DNA of 64,000 nucleotides. Origin: Henricia sp. BOLD:AAB3569. Its lineage: Eukaryota; Echinodermata; Asteroidea; Spinulosida; Echinasteridae. Of this stretch, positions 51,081-63,845 are shown one piece after another. Under the pieces are notes generated by a model. That model searched no databases, was not told the DNA's origin, and saw only the letters and a program-made list of their open reading frames with translations. Where the stretch lies: contig JBBELK010000308.1 in NCBI GenBank assembly GCA_037783545.1, positions 2,790,001-2,854,000 of the forward strand. Reading direction: 5' to 3'. Both the position numbers and the translations under genes were made by a program. Each line of letters begins with the position of its first letter. The first letter of the stretch is position 1.

Positions 51081-51580
51081 AGGGGCGTTTGAGATGCTGA
51101 CACCGTGTAACACCAACTTACACCGGAGCGTTCTTTTAGCCATCACGTGATACACGAGTCTGCCCCGGTGGCAGCCACCACTACCCGAGCTCGCGAGCGG
51201 GTCTGTGGTGTAAAGCTCAGTGTAATGACATCACCTAGTAACCGTGAGCAGTAAAACATGGCAGACAGTTTGGAATCGTGACATAAGTACGAAGAAAAAC
51301 ACAGATTTATGACACAAAATAGGAGGGAATATGGCTGTGAATACATTTTGCTTAATCCGTAGATGTCTGTGGGCATTGACAATTTTATTTGCGTGGCCCC
51401 CCCTTTATTTTTTATCGTGAGTCAAACGATAACACATTTATAAAGCCCCACCCGGCAACAACCTTTGACCTGTGTTTCCAGAATTCAAAGCGAAACCCTG
51501 TGACATTCGTTTTGCATCTTCTGGGGGCTTCCCCCAGTGTAAACCTTCTGTTACATGGTGTAAGCATCTCGAACGCCCCT
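51081..51580. mobile_element. MITE with AGGGGCGTTTGAGATGCT ends
   Basis: AGGGGCGTTTGAGATGCTGA at the left and AGCATCTCGAACGCCCCT at the right; 500 bp, just after the truncated LINE. Confidence 0.78.
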
Positions 51581-52829
51581 TATGTGACCTTTAAAACTCA
51601 ATGAAACCAAGTGTTTATTTTACAAGAAAATAGCTTAAATATCAAATGAAATATATGCAATCTTTTCTTCACATTTTTTCAGAAATTAGATATAAAAAAA
51701 GCACCAGTGTACATACACAATATGAAAAATTGAAAATGTGTCAATATGTACCAGTATCGGCCAGCAAGAAAAAATACTTTTTTCGTCACTTTTAAAAATA
51801 ATCACCTAATCGAAAGTTCGAATACAAATATACATTTTTAAAAAGCTACCAATCCTTTACAAATAAAGCACAAAGCTCGCCAAAAATGACATTTTCATCA
51901 CACGATTTTCAAAAAAGAAATCACTAAATTCTGAGCTTTCAGAAAGGAATTTTATTTGAAAAGAATGTTTTAAAGGAAATTGGCATAAAGTGCAGACAAG
52001 TGAAGACAAGGAATAGTGACTTGTGACCTGTTGACCTCCTTTGAAAGCGCCCTATTGTATTCATAAATACCTTAGACAGTTTACGCACCCCTATTGGCTG
52101 AGAGCGCGTCACGTGAACCATTCGGTTCGTATGTTTGGTTACAGCATTACTTGCCTGGTCCGCGTTTATGCCCGCGCCCTAGTCAGCGTGTATGGAACAC
52201 GAGCCCGAAAGAAAAATGTGCGAATACCTACAAAAAACAATGCAAAATACATGTACATGTAAGGCAAAACAGCAAGCAAATTTTGGTGAGTTTTACCGAT
52301 TTACACAAAAAGGTATTTATGAATGGGAATAAAAGTGGGTTGGGCCAGTCTCAAACAATTTGTGACCGGCTCCAGCAAAACCCAACACTTGTGATGAAAA
52401 TTCAAAATTTAAGTTTTGGTATCAGCTTAGTGTGCATACAAAAAGGTATCTTTTAAAACATGTTTAAGGAAATTCTGATAATTTTTGGCGAAGTTATGAC
52501 CAATTAAAGTATGACAGATCAAAAAAAGTGAAATGGAGCTATTGGTCTTTAAAGTTTGACAAACTAGTTGATTATTTAATTTTTTGTCAATAATATGAGG
52601 AATTTTGAGACAGTTCAAACAACAAAACAAATCTTGAATGTATCCCGATGTTGATTCTGCCAAATTTTCAAGTTGGTCCCAGAGGCCATTTGTTAAGGTT
52701 GTGGGCCCATATCACGTAATGGGAAATGCCGAGAAGTGTCGGGTTTTGCCAGAGTCGGTCACATATGTTGAAAACTGGTTAGGTGCCTGGACGAGGCCCC
52801 AAGCCGGTTTTAAACTGGCCAAGCCTACT
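51581..52829. other. Intergenic stretch downstream of PTDSS2
   Basis: No gene or clear repeat recognised between the MITE at 51081-51580 and the PTDSS2 poly(A) signal. Confidence 0.6.
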
Positions 52830-52835
52830 TTTATT
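52830..52835 (-). terminator. Probable PTDSS2 poly(A) signal
   Basis: AATAAA on the minus strand, roughly 100 nt after the stop codon at 52933. It is the nearest canonical hexamer I see; cleavage downstream is inferred. Confidence 0.45.
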
Positions 52836-52932
52836 CCCTTATTAACAGTGCTGTTATCAAGATTTAAGTGTACTAATCAACTACATTAGGGCACAGTGCG
52901 GTGACATTTAAAAAAAATTTACCACTTCTTCA

Positions 52933-55900
52933 CTATGCATTTTCGTTGTTACGTGGGCGTAGCCTTGCCTTGTAGGAGCCCTCTCTTCGTTTCGCAGACG
53001 TGTGAATAAAGTTGTTCTGTTCCACCTGACCTTTGACCCCGACAGCATCCCCGCGTCCGTCTTCACTTTCCGCGGCAACAGAATAGTTTTTCTTCTGTTT
53101 CCTCATGGACCAGTGCCAAAACCGGAACGAAATGCGGTGAATGCAGAAATTCCAGACGGTCCACGCGAGAACCGCGACAAACCCGAGGATCCAGCAGATC
53201 GCGATGTGGCGCGGGAACGGTTTCAGGATGAGCGGTAGGTCAAACTTGAGCGCAATCAGCAACTCTGTGCATATGATGGTGGTCATGACCCACAACTGCT
53301 GGCCTATGGTTTTGCACTCTCTGCAGTAAATATGAAGCGTGCATATAAACTCCTCAAAAAAAGTTCGGAAAGTCAAGTTTGACTGACGATTTCTCTCTTG
53401 TTGCAAAATAATTTTACTTGAATTTTATATCATTGGAAAGCCCTGTTATTCCTCTTTACGACGATGTGTCATTTGTTATGATTAAGCAATTGGTGGATGT
53501 GCAGCACAGCTGAATACGGAGGCGGGTGTAAAGTGAAATGTCACAAAATGCATTGCTATTGTCAAAAAGTGCATTGACACATTTTTGTCATGCACTGCAT
53601 GACAATAGCAGTGAATTTTGTGACATTTCACTTTCCACCCACCCCTGTATTCCGCTATACTGCACATCCCCCAATTGATTAATCATAACAAATGACACAT
53701 CACTGTAAAGAATAACAGGGCTTTCCAATGATACCAAATTCAAGGGAAATGATTTAGTAACAAGAGAAATCGTCAGTCAAACTTGACTTTCCGAACTTTT
53801 TTTAGGAGTTTATTATACGTATCATTGAAAAAAGGTCAAAAATGCATGTACAATATCAAAATTATGATTTTTGTTTATAAATTTCAATAGCTTAAAGACG
53901 GAGGCTCGTCAAAGCTCGTCAAGACAAATTCGTGCCACAAATTTCACCGCGCTCCATACCTTGCCCTGGCAGCCGCTCTTACAGTCCCAGAGGGTGCAAG
54001 GGCCATGGTGCAGGTTAATAGCCTAGTCCATTCTGCAAATAGGGTGTATATCTTTTCAAAATCAAATATTTATCACAGAAAACACACCCTTTGTAAATTC
54101 ATGACATTTAGTTTCAGCCATATTCACATTATATTACAGATATGGTCACATTTGCTTCAAGAAGGTGTCATATAGATGGTTGAATTGACCGTATATGGGA
54201 ACTCCTTGGTACAACCGACATACAACAACACACACAACTAAGTGCGTGCGTGATTCAATTAGCCTAGCAACGCATAAACACACTGTGTCGAGCTCGCATA
54301 AATGATGAGCCTCCACCCTCTGGGATTGTAAGAGCAGCTTCCCTACTCGGACAAAGTATGGAGTACGGTGAAATTCGTGAACAAAACAAAAGTTTGTTGG
54401 ACAACGTTGGCGGCGCACAATGCGTTCCACTCAAAATTGTTGGCCAACATTGCAAACGTTCGCGTATGTGGAACGCAGCCCAGACTGTGACTCATTTTTA
54501 GGGCGGATTCACACTGCACTATTTTCGTACGTCAGATGTACGTAAGATTGACGTAAGTTGATGTGTTTTCAATGTGAACTGTCTCAAAAATCAGCTTCAT
54601 TTAGGTACGTCGAGTAGAAAAAAATCAACGTATCTGAACGTTTCATACGTCAAATTGACGGATGACGGAAGAGTTGATCCGAGGTCTACTTGTCCGTCGA
54701 TTTTTCATCCGTCAAGTCCGTTGCACGTAAAACAGAGCGACCAAAATACATTCACCACAGTTTTCTAAAGCGGTTCGTTGAGGAAAAAATCCTGTGGTGG
54801 ATGTATTCTTTGTTTTCAAATGTGTGGCTGAACTCAGGCGGGTGGATCGCTAAGCTAGCTTTGCTTGCAGAAGGAACGGATGAAAATGGCGCGATGCGTG
54901 CTTCCCGTGTGTTTTGTTCAGCTCCGCATGCCGTTGGATGCTTCGATAGTGTAAACCGCTGGTGAAGACGTATGTAACGGACAGAATCTGGAACAAACTC
55001 AACTCATCCGTTTTGACGTGGGGCTACGCGACGGACGGACGCACAACGGATGTAACGTACGTCTGACGGACGAAAATAGTGTAGTGTGAACCCGCCCCTA
55101 GAAGCGACTCATTTTCAGAGAGTACATTACAAATGTGCAAAACCTTGAAATTGGACTTTAGATTTTACCAAAAATGAAAAAAATAGAAAAAAGAAAAAAA
55201 CTCACGGGTCACTCAAGAACTGAAACGCCTCTCTCAAAGCACAAGACCCAACAGTCACATAGAGGATCAATCTCAGCCAGTTCAGGATGTGGGGAGGCGG
55301 AATCCATAGAATGTACTTCAGGTAGAAGGTATTGAGTTCAGCTAGCAAGTACTGTGTCACGGCAAAGAAAATATAGAAATCAGTCACTTCTAGTTGGGAT
55401 GTTTCAGAAAAACATGAAAAATACATATCAGCCAACCAGTGTGTTAAAGATAGTATACATGATTGGTACTCTGTTACAAATAGTTTTATCCCCGTGTGAT
55501 TGAAGATATGCATGATTAAAACCAACCTGAGCAAAAACCAGTTCCGTACTTGGTCTAACTTTTGAGAAAACAGTCAAAAAAGAGATTGCAGTCATTTCGC
55601 CCTAAAACCACTTCGCCCTGAACCATTTCAACCTGAACCACGGCCTGTGCATGAAGTGGTTTTGGGACGAAGTGGCATTTGGCGATGTAGTGTTTGGACG
55701 AAGTGATTTGGGGCAAAATGGCACTAGGGCGAAATGGCACTTGGGCGAAATGGTTTTGGGGCGAAAAATAATTGTTTTAATCATTTCTCAAAGACTATAG
55801 CACTTCAGACTATAGCACTTCGGACAAAACCATTTCAGGGGAAGTTTTCTACGGTCATCATGTTTATATTGTGTAAGTTAGGCGTAAATCTGTGAAAATT

Positions 55901-58900
55901 TCTGATTTTCGAGATTACAATCATGTGTACTGCTTTCAAAATAAAGCAAGGTTTGATAGCTTGCGTGGTTAATAAAACAATAAGTAATGGGTTAACGGTG
56001 GCACCATGTATTGAATCTATCTCTTCTGGAGAAGTGTGGCTCTGAAAAGAGCCTGTTGGTTTCTCGACGTTTCGAACAGTATGCTCTGTTCGTCATCAGG
56101 AGACTGCCAGAGACTGGCGGTAGCTAGTTTATGTGCATTATGTGTATTATGTGCATTGAGTGCTTGGACTCGATGAACCGTTAAGTGTTGTGTGTTGCTG
56201 TGTGGTGATTGGGTAGCTGGATGCCTTGCTGAATCCCTCACAGGATCCCACAGGAGAGGGTAGTGCTGTGTGGGTGCGCTTGTTCTCCCAAACAATCGTG
56301 GACGTTTTAGGGAGGTCTAACAAAGAGAACAATATCGTCCGCGATTAGCAAGCGAACGTCCGCGATTCGCTCCTGTACAAAACCAACGAGAGTAAGGAAA
56401 AATAGACTATGTCCAAACAAAAGAGGAACAAAGGGACGTCCGCGGTTGTATGTGGATTCACACCTACATGTGTGCACTGATGCGTGTCAGTTGGTGGCTG
56501 GTAGTGTCACATTCCATCTTTCACCGAATGAAAATTGTCCTTCCATTGCACAGAATAAAACATTCATTATTTGTTTTATATAACGCCCAAGTAGATCCTT
56601 GTCATCCTACATTTTTTACAAATTATTCAGGCTTACCCTTCATGCTCCTCGAGTTTATTTTGTTAAACGGTATTTCCATGGCTATCATCAAAATCATGAT
56701 GCCATTTGACACGCACATAGTCATACACATAATGCATACGCGCGCGGCGCTGAATTAATACAGTGGGGGGTGCGCCCGTGCGGGCGCACCGTGCAATGGA
56801 AAAAAACGTATGGAACAAAATTGTACGCCAAATGAAACAAAACTGCACGGTTTAATAGTGACGTAGCATTAAACGGATGAAATATTAAACGACACGTGAC
56901 CTGCCATCGTCCAATCAAATCACAAGGATCTACTTGAGCGTTATAAAATCTCATATCATCCTCAAAGCCATTGAATATGATATAATTATCTTACCATGGA
57001 GATAATGGCAAGCACAGCCACCCATCGTGATATGTTGGCCGTCGGCTGCCAATCAAATCGGGTCCAACTGTACGGAGTAAACTGCAAGAATATTCTCTTC
57101 AGCTTGTCCCTGACAAAATACAGAACAAAAGCAATACAATGAAAACACCTCCTTGTTTTTTGACAGGGGCGCAAGTGGAGCCTTAAAAATGGAGGGAGCT
57201 TAAAGGCAGTATACATCATTGGTAATCTCGAAAATCAGAAATGTTCACAGATTTACGCCTAACTTACACAATATAAACATGATGACCATAATAAACTTCC
57301 CCTGAAATGGTTCTGTCTGAAGTGCTATAGTCTTTGAGAAATGAGTAAAACAATTAGTTTTCGTCTCATGAGATGAAAATTCAATTCGCCCCAAAACCAC
57401 TTCGCCCGATTGCCATTTCGCCCCAAATCACTTCGTCCAAACACTACATCGCCCAAATGCCTCAAAACCACTTTGTGCACAGGCTGTGGTTCAGGGCGAA
57501 ATGGTTCAGGGCGAAGTGACTGCAAACCCTTTTTTGACTGTTTTCTCAAAAGTACGGAGCTGGTTTTTGTTCAGGTTGGTTTCAATCATGCATACATTGT
57601 ATCTTCAATCACACAGGGGGATAAAACTATTTGTAACAGTTTACCAATCATGTATACTATCTTTAACTATGGGGGTGGGGCTTTTTTGGGAGAGGTGGCA
57701 TACACATGTAGAGAGAGGTGTTTCAAGTTCAGTTAGGTCTTTCCACACACAGTAAAGGGGGCATTTTGGCAACACAGACCATATTTTCGAGGAAATGCCT
57801 TTGTCTGGTCTCAAAATAAAAGAAATAATTTTAAGTTGTTCTGAAGAGATAACTTAGGCCCGAGAAGGGTTACAAATAGTGTACAAACCTTGTGTACAAA
57901 CTTCCAATATACGCTCGTAACCGGGACGGACACTTCTGTTACGTTTTAGGCCGTCTCGGTTACGAGCGTATATTGGAAATTTGTACACAGTGTTTTTTAG
58001 AAAGGCATGTTTTCACACTATTTGTAACCCTTTTTGGGCCTAAGTTATCTCTTCAGAACAACTGAAACTAATTTCTTTTTGGACCAGACAAAGGTATTTG
58101 CTGGAAAATATGGTCTGTGTTGCCAAAATGCCCCCTTTAACATGGAAAGACTCAGTTGGAATTGTTTAAAATCAGCACCAATATTCAATTTTTCCTGTTT
58201 AAAAAAACCAAATTAATTGCAAGATTTAATTGCAAGATTAAGTGCAAACGCTGCCATTGATAATTACACACACATTCTTACCGGTATGTTGGTATATTCC
58301 ACAGGCCCCTCCAATGATACGTCTTCAAATTCAGATAGTTGAGGGTTTTCATGCCTAGCCAGATACCAGCACCATTGCAGACAATCACGTCTAAAACCCA
58401 CTACAAGTAGAAAAGTGAATATGTACGTATTGATCACGTTCACAAACGCCATCTTCGTAGGAAAAAATGCTACTGCGTATTAAATGCCATAAAGTAGGCA
58501 CACGCACACGCTAAACATGTTCCAGCCAAACACTCGCGCGTGTTGCTAAAAATTTGTTCGAAATACGGCGCACGCTCAAAATCATGATGCACGTGGCAAT
58601 TTGTAGGAAGTGACGTCATTTGAACGTGATCAATTGTGATTTACGATAACATTGTCTAAGGCACACTTTTTTTTACCATGGCAAAAATTAAAAGTTAACG
58701 GGATTCGCCTTATACACAGCTTGATCATGAGCACGGTTGTGCACCCACTAGACCACACATGCTCCTGTTAACCCTGCGGTGCGCGCGGGCGATCCAGGTA
58801 CATTGTTACAGGAGTGTACCAGTCGACAGCTGGCAGTGTGTAACTCAATGAACGGGGCATATACCCCTGCATAAATGGACTCTTAGCATAAATGGACTCC

Positions 58901-61900
58901 AAATTCTTTTGGACGGTCTAGAAATTGTATATAAGGCATTTTTTTTTTTTTTCTCCCAGCAACGAAAATGACATGTTTTCTAATTGTTTAAGCCGGTACG
59001 GTAGTAATTTTCCAACATCAATATCTTTGTATGGACCCGCTTCTTTTCCTTTGACGATTGTATTTTCGGACGAATCCGCCGATCCCGAGATCTGCGCAGA
59101 TGGTTCAGCTAGATCCAACTATGCATAGCGGTCGGTCGGGTTACGCCAACATAACATTTTTTTTTTATGCCTAACCAGGTGTGGATGCAGGAATTTTTGC
59201 AGAGGGGAGGGGAGAGGGGTTGTCAAAACCTCCCTTTACTCCGTTTATAGCTAGATACGCTTTTAAAAAAGCTATAAAAAAAACCTTGACTGTGCCCAAC
59301 AGATGACAGACATCGCTCCAGTTCCCAATTGCTCAATTTCATCAACTGCATCAATTACCCCAGATGCCAAGGCCGTTTGTGCACAGTCAATGGGGAATTC
59401 CCATGTGGAACTGCTGGCCTGGTAGCTTGTAACTGCGGGTGAATGAACTTACCCAGGCCACACAAATTCAACAATATGTTTCTCAAGCGTATAATGTATA
59501 GTCATGGAAAATGAGATTTTAACTAAATTCATACGCAGAGTAATTAACAAAAGCGCATAATTAGCCAATCAGCAACTAGTAGGGTCCCTTCCCGGAAGGT
59601 TAATCCATTACGTGCAGTTCAAATCCTGCAAGGACTACACACTTACGTGGTCCCACCAGCATTCGGCAAAGTTAGGCAGTTGGTGTTCCAATGAATACTC
59701 TAATACTTCAAACATGATGCTGATTACCCAGCATACCCAGTAGTCTCGGATCATTAACATCTGTTGAAAAATAATGAATAAATAACTATTGCATTTATAT
59801 TTTAAAGGAAGGGACAACACTTGCAAAGGGTTGCCTAACTCTGTACGCTTCAAGGCAGAGGCTCGTCAATGCGCGCGTGAGACCAAATTCGTGCCACAAA
59901 ATACGCAGCTCCTTAGCAAAGGCATGGAGCTGCGTATTTCGTGGCACGAATTTGGCCTCACGCGCCCATTGACGAGCCTGTGCCTTTCATGTAAGTCGCC
60001 ATCTTTTGCAGTTCGGCGCTCGGATTTGAGAGGGCGCGAGTCAGGACACAACAGATTGATAGTGATACATACTTCACGGCGTATGGGAGTCGGGAAACAA
60101 GGCATCAATCTTGACATCATCCATGCAATCGTTGCATGGTTGACGTCATCATCCCTTTCAAAATATTGGCGCAGCACATAGTTGCAAAATTTAACATCAA
60201 AATTCATTGGGGTGCCGATGTTGAAAACAAGATTCTACTGATTCTCATTAAGGTTTATGCACCGGGCAATACATCGGTAATAATGTATCACATGCTCTGC
60301 ACATTACAATAGCATGAAGCTTACAAGCGTCTTGCACCTAAACATCGAGATGCATAGGTGGGTGGCGCCATTGGCAGCTAACGGCCAGAGACACAGGGGA
60401 ATCTCGTTACTCTGTACGAAAGAGTATTCGGTGATCTTTGTGTGTCGCAAAAGTTACTGGGTCTACACTAAAACCAGTGAACTGTTTTCCTCCGCTTTAG
60501 CAATGGTTGTTTCGGATTATATTGTGGATGACCGTGTTAGTCTAGAAAAACGAATGAAGAAAAACAAGGTGGCACTTGAAGACTAACTCAAGTAAAAAAC
60601 TACATAATTGAATCTCACCTTGAAGTACCAGCCCAGGAGATGACCAATGACAAAAACATCCATTTTTTCCTGTTAGAAATAAAATAACGTCACATGAAAT
60701 GTAAGTTTTTGCAACTGCACTCGACCTAAAACAGTCCGACTTCAGCTACAGTGGTCTCGCATCTGCGCCACCATTTAGCAATATTTAGACAAAAGCTGGG
60801 CGTTATGGACGGGACAGAAAGCAGCATAGCTTTTGAGGGGCTTTTAGAAAAAGGAAAACTCTGTTTTTAATAGTGAACATGACAGAACATCTTAAAGGTA
60901 CACACCGGCCTACTGTTTACATGATTTAGTGATGTAGCAGCATTGACAATACTTTTTTGATGGTCGTTGTGAAAAAAAATCATCAAAATATCCCGTAATT
61001 TACTAAAGAAGTGCAAAATTAACAAACACGGTCAAAGGACGGGTTATACGCTTTACCAGCCGTTGCAACTACGCGCGAGCTTCACGACTTTGTCACAATG
61101 ATTTGCTCTTGTCCTACTCGGGATATCTCAAATTTTCGGATCACGATTTCACTAGCATCCCGGACGACCGATTATGAATTTCCGTTTTCTCCGGAGAAGT
61201 TAGCATCATGTTATTTCTTCACGAACGTACATGTACACCAACCAACCCGGCCGTGTGTGCACTTGGGATATTTGCCGTGCTGCGCGGGGCAACTACACTC
61301 CACCGTAGCTTGCCATACTAGCACACGCTCGCCGAGTCCCATTCTCCGGACTCTCGAAACAAACATTTATGTTCGAATTTTCATACTTATGTTCAACTTT
61401 GTTTCATACCTGTATAAATAGTCTCTGTTTTTTGAAAATTTCTCAAAAACGGCAAAATCCCGTGGTTTCTTTTCAGGATATGATCAGTTTATTTCGGAAG
61501 GGCATTCAGAATCTTGTATGGGTCAATTTCGAGCCCACAATAGCCCAACGAAGCCGGTGTGTACCTTTAATACCACTTATATGGAAGTCAAAGAGTTGCT
61601 GTACAAGTCGGTGCAGAAGACTTCCTGATATTTCATCTCATTGGCTAATGAGCTCATTAAGATTACCCTTGCATGAATAGGTTTTGGTCGCTGTCATCAG
61701 GCTACATTGAACTTTATTTTTTGAAAAATATATGTCGATTACCATGAAATTCTCACCAATATGTTGTGCCATGGTCCATCTGGGTGTCCATCCGGATCAT
61801 ATATCCTACAGTCCTCGGCATAGGATTGCTCTGGGAGTGGTTTGCCAAGATCCGAATCTAGATAGGCGACTAGTTGACGTGCATCATCTACAGACTAAAA

Positions 61901-63677
61901 ACAGAAATACAGGCCACAGTGAGTACACAATAGACATATGCCACGCCCACATATTAAAGTAAACCCCACCCACATATTAACATTAACCCCCACTCAGATA
62001 TCATTGCAACTGAGACTTTCCACGGTAAAGGGGGCATTTTGGCAACACAGACCATATTTTCCAGAAAATACCTTTGTCTGGTCTCAAAATAAAATAAATA
62101 AGTTTGTTGTTCTGAAGAGATAACTTAGGCCCAAAAAGGGTTACAAATAGTGTGACAACATGCCTTTCTAAAAACCCTGTGTACAAATTTCCAATATACG
62201 CTCGTAACCGAGACGGCCTAAAATGTAACACAAGTGTCCGTCCCGGTTACGAGCGTATATTGGAAATTGTTGCCAAAATGCCCCCAAAATGCCCACATAT
62301 CAATTCTTGATCACAATAGATGTTAGTTGAACACGGTGAACTTGTGGATAACAAGGCAGCGATCGACCAATCACTATGGAATCGCTTTCAAGACTGTTCT
62401 GCTTCAGTGATCTCCTCCAGATCCAACAGGACATGTTTGAACAAAAAATGATTCAGAAATTTATGACATTTTCTGTTTTTGGGAGATACTTGTAGAAGAT
62501 AGAGCTCTCTGAAAACAATTTTGTTGGGTTTTAAATCGGACTAAACCTGCATGGGATGAGCTGACCTCTGGAGACGTGCATCTCCCAAACAGCTCTAGAA
62601 GTGCAGGAGCTCAGGGAGGGACTTCAGGCAAAGTGGTGCACCCTGCCTTAGTGGCTCTTACAGAGGCTGGTGCCATCAGCTTTGTCACAAGAGGTGATCA
62701 TAGACATTAGTTAAAAATGATACATCTTTCAGCCTCCTTGATCTTTTGGTCGAGTATAATTTATTTACTTATTATTTTACGGGCTGTCCAAAATTGCCAA
62801 CATTTTCACGGTTCTACAAAGAGTAGGAAGGAGAAGAAGAGGGGGTCAAGAGCTGCGTAGGACTTTACATGCATTGTAAAATGTTGACAATACATGGTAT
62901 TGACCCCCTTCGAACACATGCAAATACGCCATTTTGGGAGTCAAATAATGCGAGTCATTGCGGAAGCGATGTGCATGCGCGCTGTGTGTGTCTCTGGTGG
63001 GCGTAACGCGGTTTAATTCACCAATGGGAGCCTTAGCATTGCGCGTTACGCACGCTATGGACACACACAACGCGCACGCACATGGGTCATTCTATAAATT
63101 TGGGGTCCAATTTTTCTGTCTCCGTTACATCTGACATCTTGTAAAATGTTGTAGTTTGAAAATTCAGGACATATTCTTTAAATGATCTCTATTTCAAAGA
63201 GTGATTACTTAAAGTACAATTCATAAAAACATGTTTTGAAGGCATTTTTAATGATACTTGTATGGCAAATAGCAGTATGTCAGGTGTAACGGAGACAGAA
63301 AAATGTCACACGTTTGACCCCAAATTTATAGAATGACCCACATTGCTTCCACAACGAAGCGGCATTATTTGACTCCCAAAATGATGTCATTGGCACGAGC
63401 TCAATTGCCAGAAAAGTAGTATTTCGGGGGAGGGGAGGGGGTCTTAAAAATACTACTCTCGTAGAACTGTGAAAATGTTGACAACTTTGGACGACCCCTA
63501 ACCGTATACTTTTTAAGAAAAGTTACCTGAAAAAGAATGAAGACTAGGGCTAGTTCATACACTACGCTGAGACAGACAACCAGTCTCCAGAGGGCGGGGT
63601 GAGGGCGCCTGAATGGACCGTCTCGTACCTGGGTCATGCCAAACACACAGAACACGAGGATGCAGGCAATGATTCCC
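52933..63677 (-). CDS. PTDSS2: Phosphatidylserine synthase 2 (N-terminal exons outside window)
   Basis: A multi-pass ER enzyme that swaps serine for the ethanolamine of phosphatidylethanolamine. Exons in coding order are 63677-63527, 61894-61757, 60669-60619, 59760-59647, 58400-58282, 57109-56995, 55351-55206 and 53320-52933 (stop TAG), about 407 aa with all phases consistent. Conserved blocks are [50 protein letters not shown] and [15 protein letters not shown]. The IYDPDG and [16 protein letters not shown] segments resemble PTDSS2 rather than PTDSS1. Hydrophobic helices include [30 protein letters not shown] and [16 protein letters not shown]. The C-terminal tail is basic and polar. A minus-strand AATAAA at 52835-52830 lies about 100 nt past the stop. 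The first exons (about 80-100 residues) lie beyond the right edge. Confidence 0.95.
53348..53810. mobile_element. Palindromic TA-flanked MITE next to the last PTDSS2 acceptor
   Basis: AACTCCT..AAAAAAGTTCGG at the left with its inverse at the right, flanked by TA. Arms of over 200 bp pair almost fully (GGAAAGTCAAGTTTGACTGA). It lies 26 bp upstream (minus strand) of the acceptor of exon 53320-52933. Confidence 0.84.
54499..55100. mobile_element. hAT-like MITE (PTDSS2 intron)
   Basis: TAGGGCGGATTCACACTGCA at the left and AGTGTGAACCCGCCCCTA at the right. The TAGGG-type tip resembles hAT ends, but I find no clean 8-bp duplication. Confidence 0.75.
55444..55940. mobile_element. MITE family B copy 4 (PTDSS2 intron)
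   Basis: TTAAAGATAGTATACATGAT left end and a decayed right end (ATGTGTACTGCTTTCAAA); TTCGCCC interior. Confidence 0.78.
56578..56948. mobile_element. MITE with ATAACGCCCAAGTAGATCCT ends (PTDSS2 intron)
   Basis: ATAACGCCCAAGTAGATCCT at the left and GGATCTACTTGAGCGTTAT at the right; the right end is about 50 bp from the exon at 56995-57109. Confidence 0.72.
57200..57666. mobile_element. MITE family B copy 5, reversed (PTDSS2 intron)
   Basis: Left end TTAAAGGCAGTATACATCAT and right end ATGTATACTATCTTTAA; the interior is inverted relative to copies 1-4. It lies about 90 bp from the exon at 56995-57109. Confidence 0.82.
57737..58151. mobile_element. Foldback element F copy 3 (PTDSS2 intron)
   Basis: Same arms as copies 1 and 2, with central ACGCTCGTAACCGGGACGG and its inverse. 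Confidence 0.83.
59803..60280. mobile_element. MITE family D copy 2, interrupted by a family C hairpin
   Basis: Starts TTAAAGGAAGGGACAACACT and shares GCAGTTCGGCGCT and TATGCACCGGGCAATACATC with copy 1. The right end was not found; the hairpin at 59849-59990 sits inside it. Confidence 0.7.
59849..59990. mobile_element. MITE family C copy 4, nested in a family D element (PTDSS2 intron)
   Basis: AGGCAGAGGCTCGTCAATGC pairs with GACGAGCCTGTGCCTTT; the stem includes ACGCAGCTCC. Partial relatives occur at 28893-28970 and 53893-53950. Confidence 0.75.
60892..61570. mobile_element. MITE family E (PTDSS2 intron)
   Basis: TTAAAGGTACACACCGGC at the left and GCCGGTGTGTACCTTTAA at the right; 679 bp. No transposase-like protein was found inside. 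Confidence 0.82.
62012..62290. mobile_element. Foldback element F copy 4, right arm truncated (PTDSS2 intron)
   Basis: Complete left arm; the right arm stops soon after the centre and joins TTGCCAAAATGCCCCC directly, consistent with an internal deletion. Confidence 0.75.
62783..63500. mobile_element. MITE with TGTCCAAAATTGCCAACATT ends, carrying a nested MITE
   Basis: GGCTGTCCAAAATTGCCAAC at the left and GTTGACAACTTTGGACGACC at the right. A shorter relative with AGTATTTCGGGGG lies at 11073-11290. Confidence 0.68.
63084..63342. mobile_element. Nested MITE with GGGTCATTCTATAAATTTGG ends
   Basis: GGGTCATTCTATAAATTTGG and CTGTCTCCGTTACA return inverted at 63290-63342. It lies inside the element at 62783-63500. 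Confidence 0.78.
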
Positions 63678-63712
63678 CTGGGTACAAGGAAAAAGGTTCA
63701 ATTCGGTTGAGT

Positions 63713-63845
63713 TCGGCCTGTTCTTGACACGGTTAACTTGTTCTCGATCGCTAGGCAGTGATCCTGAGTGCAGTGTTCTCGGGTCGTGTTTCTGTCATTC
63801 GGATGCGAGAACAGGTTAACTCGTGTCAAGAACAGACAGCCCGAA
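63713..63845. repeat. Imperfect hairpin near the right edge
   Basis: GGCCTGTTCTTGACACGGTT and GTGTCAAGAACAGACAG-type arms about 130 bp apart; probably another short MITE. Confidence 0.55.

Noticed and set aside
61098-61421. 107-residue open frame in a PTDSS2 intron
   Set aside because: Lies wholly inside the TTAA-flanked family E MITE (60892-61570) and resembles no protein.
63527-63677. Assignment of the minus-strand gene to PTDSS1
   Set aside because: RPHPALWR is shared by both synthases, but [16 protein letters not shown], the IYDPDG loop and the AELNTFYLK region fit PTDSS2 better.
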